A stretch of 64,000 nucleotides of DNA from Nocardia sp. CC227C (GTDB lineage Bacteria > Actinomycetota > Actinomycetes > Mycobacteriales > Mycobacteriaceae), in contig NZ_JASITE010000021.1 in NCBI RefSeq assembly GCF_030767025.1, positions 41,804 through 105,803 of the forward strand, in the 5' to 3' direction. Under the pieces are notes generated by a model. That model was not told where the DNA came from. It saw only the letters and a list, made by a program, of their open reading frames with translations, and made no database searches. This document shows, one piece after another, positions 62,795 through 64,000 of the stretch. Each line of letters opens with the position of its first letter. Positions within the stretch are counted from its first letter, which is position 1. The position numbers and the translations under genes are program-made.

Positions 62795-63936
62795 AGGCGC
62801 GCATCGCGATCGTGCACGAACGCTTCACCGAATACGGCGGCTCCGAGGCGGTGGTCGCGGAGTTCATGAGAACCTGGCCCGGAGCGCCGGTCTTCGCGCC
62901 CATCACGCAGGCCGAATGTGTCCGGGCGGTCGCCGACGCCGCGGGCACCTCACCCCCCGCCGCGAATATCCGTGCCAGCGCCTGGCTTTCGCGGCTGCAC
63001 GCGGCGACGGGACGACGTTCGCACGCCCCCCTGCTGCCCCTGGTCCCCCGCGCCCTGCGCGGCCTGCCGCTGCGCGACGAGTACGACGCGGTCGTGGTGA
63101 GCCACCACGCCTTCGCCAGCTCGGCCGCCCTGGCCACCTCCGCCCCCGTGATCGCGTACGTACACAGTCCGGCCCGGTGGGCCTGGGACAGGGCATTCCG
63201 GAGCCGGGAGGCCGGAGGCTGGGCCGGACAGCTGGCATTGACCGCCCTGGGCGGCCTGGCACGACGAGCGGAATTGCGTGCCGCACCCCATATCTCACAT
63301 GTCGTCGCGAATTCCTCGGCCGTGGCACAGCGGGTGCGGGAATGGTGGGACCTGCCCGCCACCGTCGTGAATCCACCGGTGCGCGTGGACAGCTTCTCGC
63401 TGGACCCCACGGTGGAGCGCGAGGATTTCTTCCTTTTCGCCGGACGGTTGGTCCCCTACAAACGAGCCGATCTGGCGATTCGCGCGGCACAGCGGGCCGG
63501 GGTGCGGTTGGTGATCCTCGGAGACGGACGCGCGCGCCGTCACCTGGAAAGCATCGCCGGACCCGAGACACTGTTCCTCGGCCCCGCCGACGATGCGGTG
63601 CTGCTGGACATGTACCGGCGCTGCCGCGCTCTCCTGATGCCCGGTGTCGAGGATTTCGGCATCGTACCCGTGGAGGCAATGGCGTGCGGTGCTCCCGTCA
63701 TCGCGGTCGGAACCGGCGGCGCGGTGGATACCGTACTGCCGGATATCACCGGTGTGCATATCGAATTCGGCTCCGACGATGATGTGGTTCGGTCCTTCGC
63801 CCGTGTTATGGAAGATTTCCAGCATCGAACATTCGACGGAGTCCAGATCAGAAAGCACGCATTGGACTTTTCGCCCACCGTATTTCGAGAGCGAATGTCC
63901 ACTGTCGTCGACAACTGCTTGCAGAGCTTGACATAA
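62791..63936 (+). CDS. GT4-like glycosyltransferase
   Basis: 381 residues. IVHERFTEYGGSEAVVAEFM opens the GT-B fold; AYVHSPARWAWDRAF lies in the first half; FLFAGRLVPYKRADLAIRAA and LMPGVEDFGIVPVEAMACGA (E-x7-E) are in the second. The last gene of the operon; it overlaps the aminotransferase stop (ATGA). Confidence 0.9.
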   Translation: MKARIAIVHERFTEYGGSEAVVAEFMRTWPGAPVFAPITQAECVRAVADAAGTSPPAANIRASAWLSRLHAATGRRSHAPLLPLVPRALRGLPLRDEYDAVVVSHHAFASSAALATSAPVIAYVHSPARWAWDRAFRSREAGGWAGQLALTALGGLARRAELRAAPHISHVVANSSAVAQRVREWWDLPATVVNPPVRVDSFSLDPTVEREDFFLFAGRLVPYKRADLAIRAAQRAGVRLVILGDGRARRHLESIAGPETLFLGPADDAVLLDMYRRCRALLMPGVEDFGIVPVEAMACGAPVIAVGTGGAVDTVLPDITGVHIEFGSDDDVVRSFARVMEDFQHRTFDGVQIRKHALDFSPTVFRERMSTVVDNCLQSLT

Positions 63937-63947
63937 CTTATTTCCCC

Positions 63948-63976
63948 TTCTGTCGCAATGGAATTCGCGGTAGAAT
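63948..63976 (+). promoter_or_regulatory. Promoter for a gene starting at the window edge
   Basis: TAGAAT (63971-63976) with TTCTGT 17 bases upstream (63948-63953). The predicted start of transcription falls at about 63983, the first base of an ATG. Confidence 0.4.
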
Positions 63977-63982
63977 TGGTGC

Positions 63983-64000
63983 ATGATGACGGTGGGGGAG
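63983..64000 (+). CDS. Start of a gene cut by the window end
   Basis: ATGATGACGGTGGGGGAG is open to the last base; the reading is MMTVGE. If the promoter above is right, the mRNA is leaderless. No function can be inferred. Confidence 0.35.

Overview
The window is high-GC, gene-dense actinobacterial DNA. Its best match is a member of the Nocardiaceae, most likely Nocardia. Reasons: a fused HadA/HadB-type double-hotdog dehydratase, a sigK-rskA pair, WhiB, GarA with its phosphorylation motif, a MerR/bifunctional-nuclease/GarA/GcvH/PgsA block in the same order as mycobacteria, a CYP125-type P450 with a KstR-like box, an MspA-type porin, and XRE(DUF5753)+DUF397 pairs. The genus is inferred from gene content, not from a search.

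Layout. 1-4.1 kb: the end of a DUF305 protein and a hotdog-fold gene, then a gene graveyard. This holds a GlxA/AraC regulator remnant, two oppositely oriented halves of a glycoside-hydrolase-like gene, a TetR C-terminus and a TspO C-terminus. They flank an intact MerR regulator with a perfect operator dyad. 4.1-17.4 kb: housekeeping and lipid genes. These are an SDR/DUF2867 protein; an acyl-CoA dehydrogenase/TetR/SDR operon with a palindromic operator; malate synthase G; sigK-rskA; a fused dehydratase with its own operator; HNH, WhiB and VWA proteins; and a small membrane protein. 17.5-24.9 kb (minus strand): gcvP under a tandem glycine riboswitch, and the conserved MerR-bifunctional nuclease-FtsR-GarA-GcvH-PgsA block, which links glycine cleavage, TCA-cycle control and cell division regulation. 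25-36.4 kb: GMC (ChoD-like) oxidoreductase, a truncated DUF2252 gene, NERD, PAP2, a long acyl-CoA dehydrogenase, ThrE, an XRE/DUF397 module, TetR and CYP125.

36.4-64 kb is an extracellular polysaccharide locus. The initiating glycosylphosphotransferase (36.4-37.9 kb, minus) is divergent from a nucleotide-sugar block: C-methyltransferase, glucose-1-phosphate cytidylyltransferase, PIG-L deacetylase, SDR epimerase, RmlC-like epimerase and a degenerate methyltransferase. An MspA porin, a GT2, a polysaccharide pyruvyl transferase, a serine hydrolase, a Ser/Thr kinase and an SGNH hydrolase follow. From 51.1 kb, ten co-directional genes, mostly joined by ATGA/GTGA start-stop overlaps, encode three GT4-like glycosyltransferases, a CgeB-like glycosyltransferase, a Wzx flippase with a long disordered tail, a Wzy-like polymerase, a Wzz-like protein fused to a BY-kinase fold lacking its ATP-binding loop, a Tat-exported lipoprotein with a beta-helix, a tandem-GNAT protein and a class-III aminotransferase. 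Together these look like a Wzx/Wzy-type export pathway for an uncharacterised, probably acyl-aminated and pyruvylated surface glycan. This is the most interesting part of the window. No tRNA, rRNA, CRISPR array or intact insertion sequence was seen.
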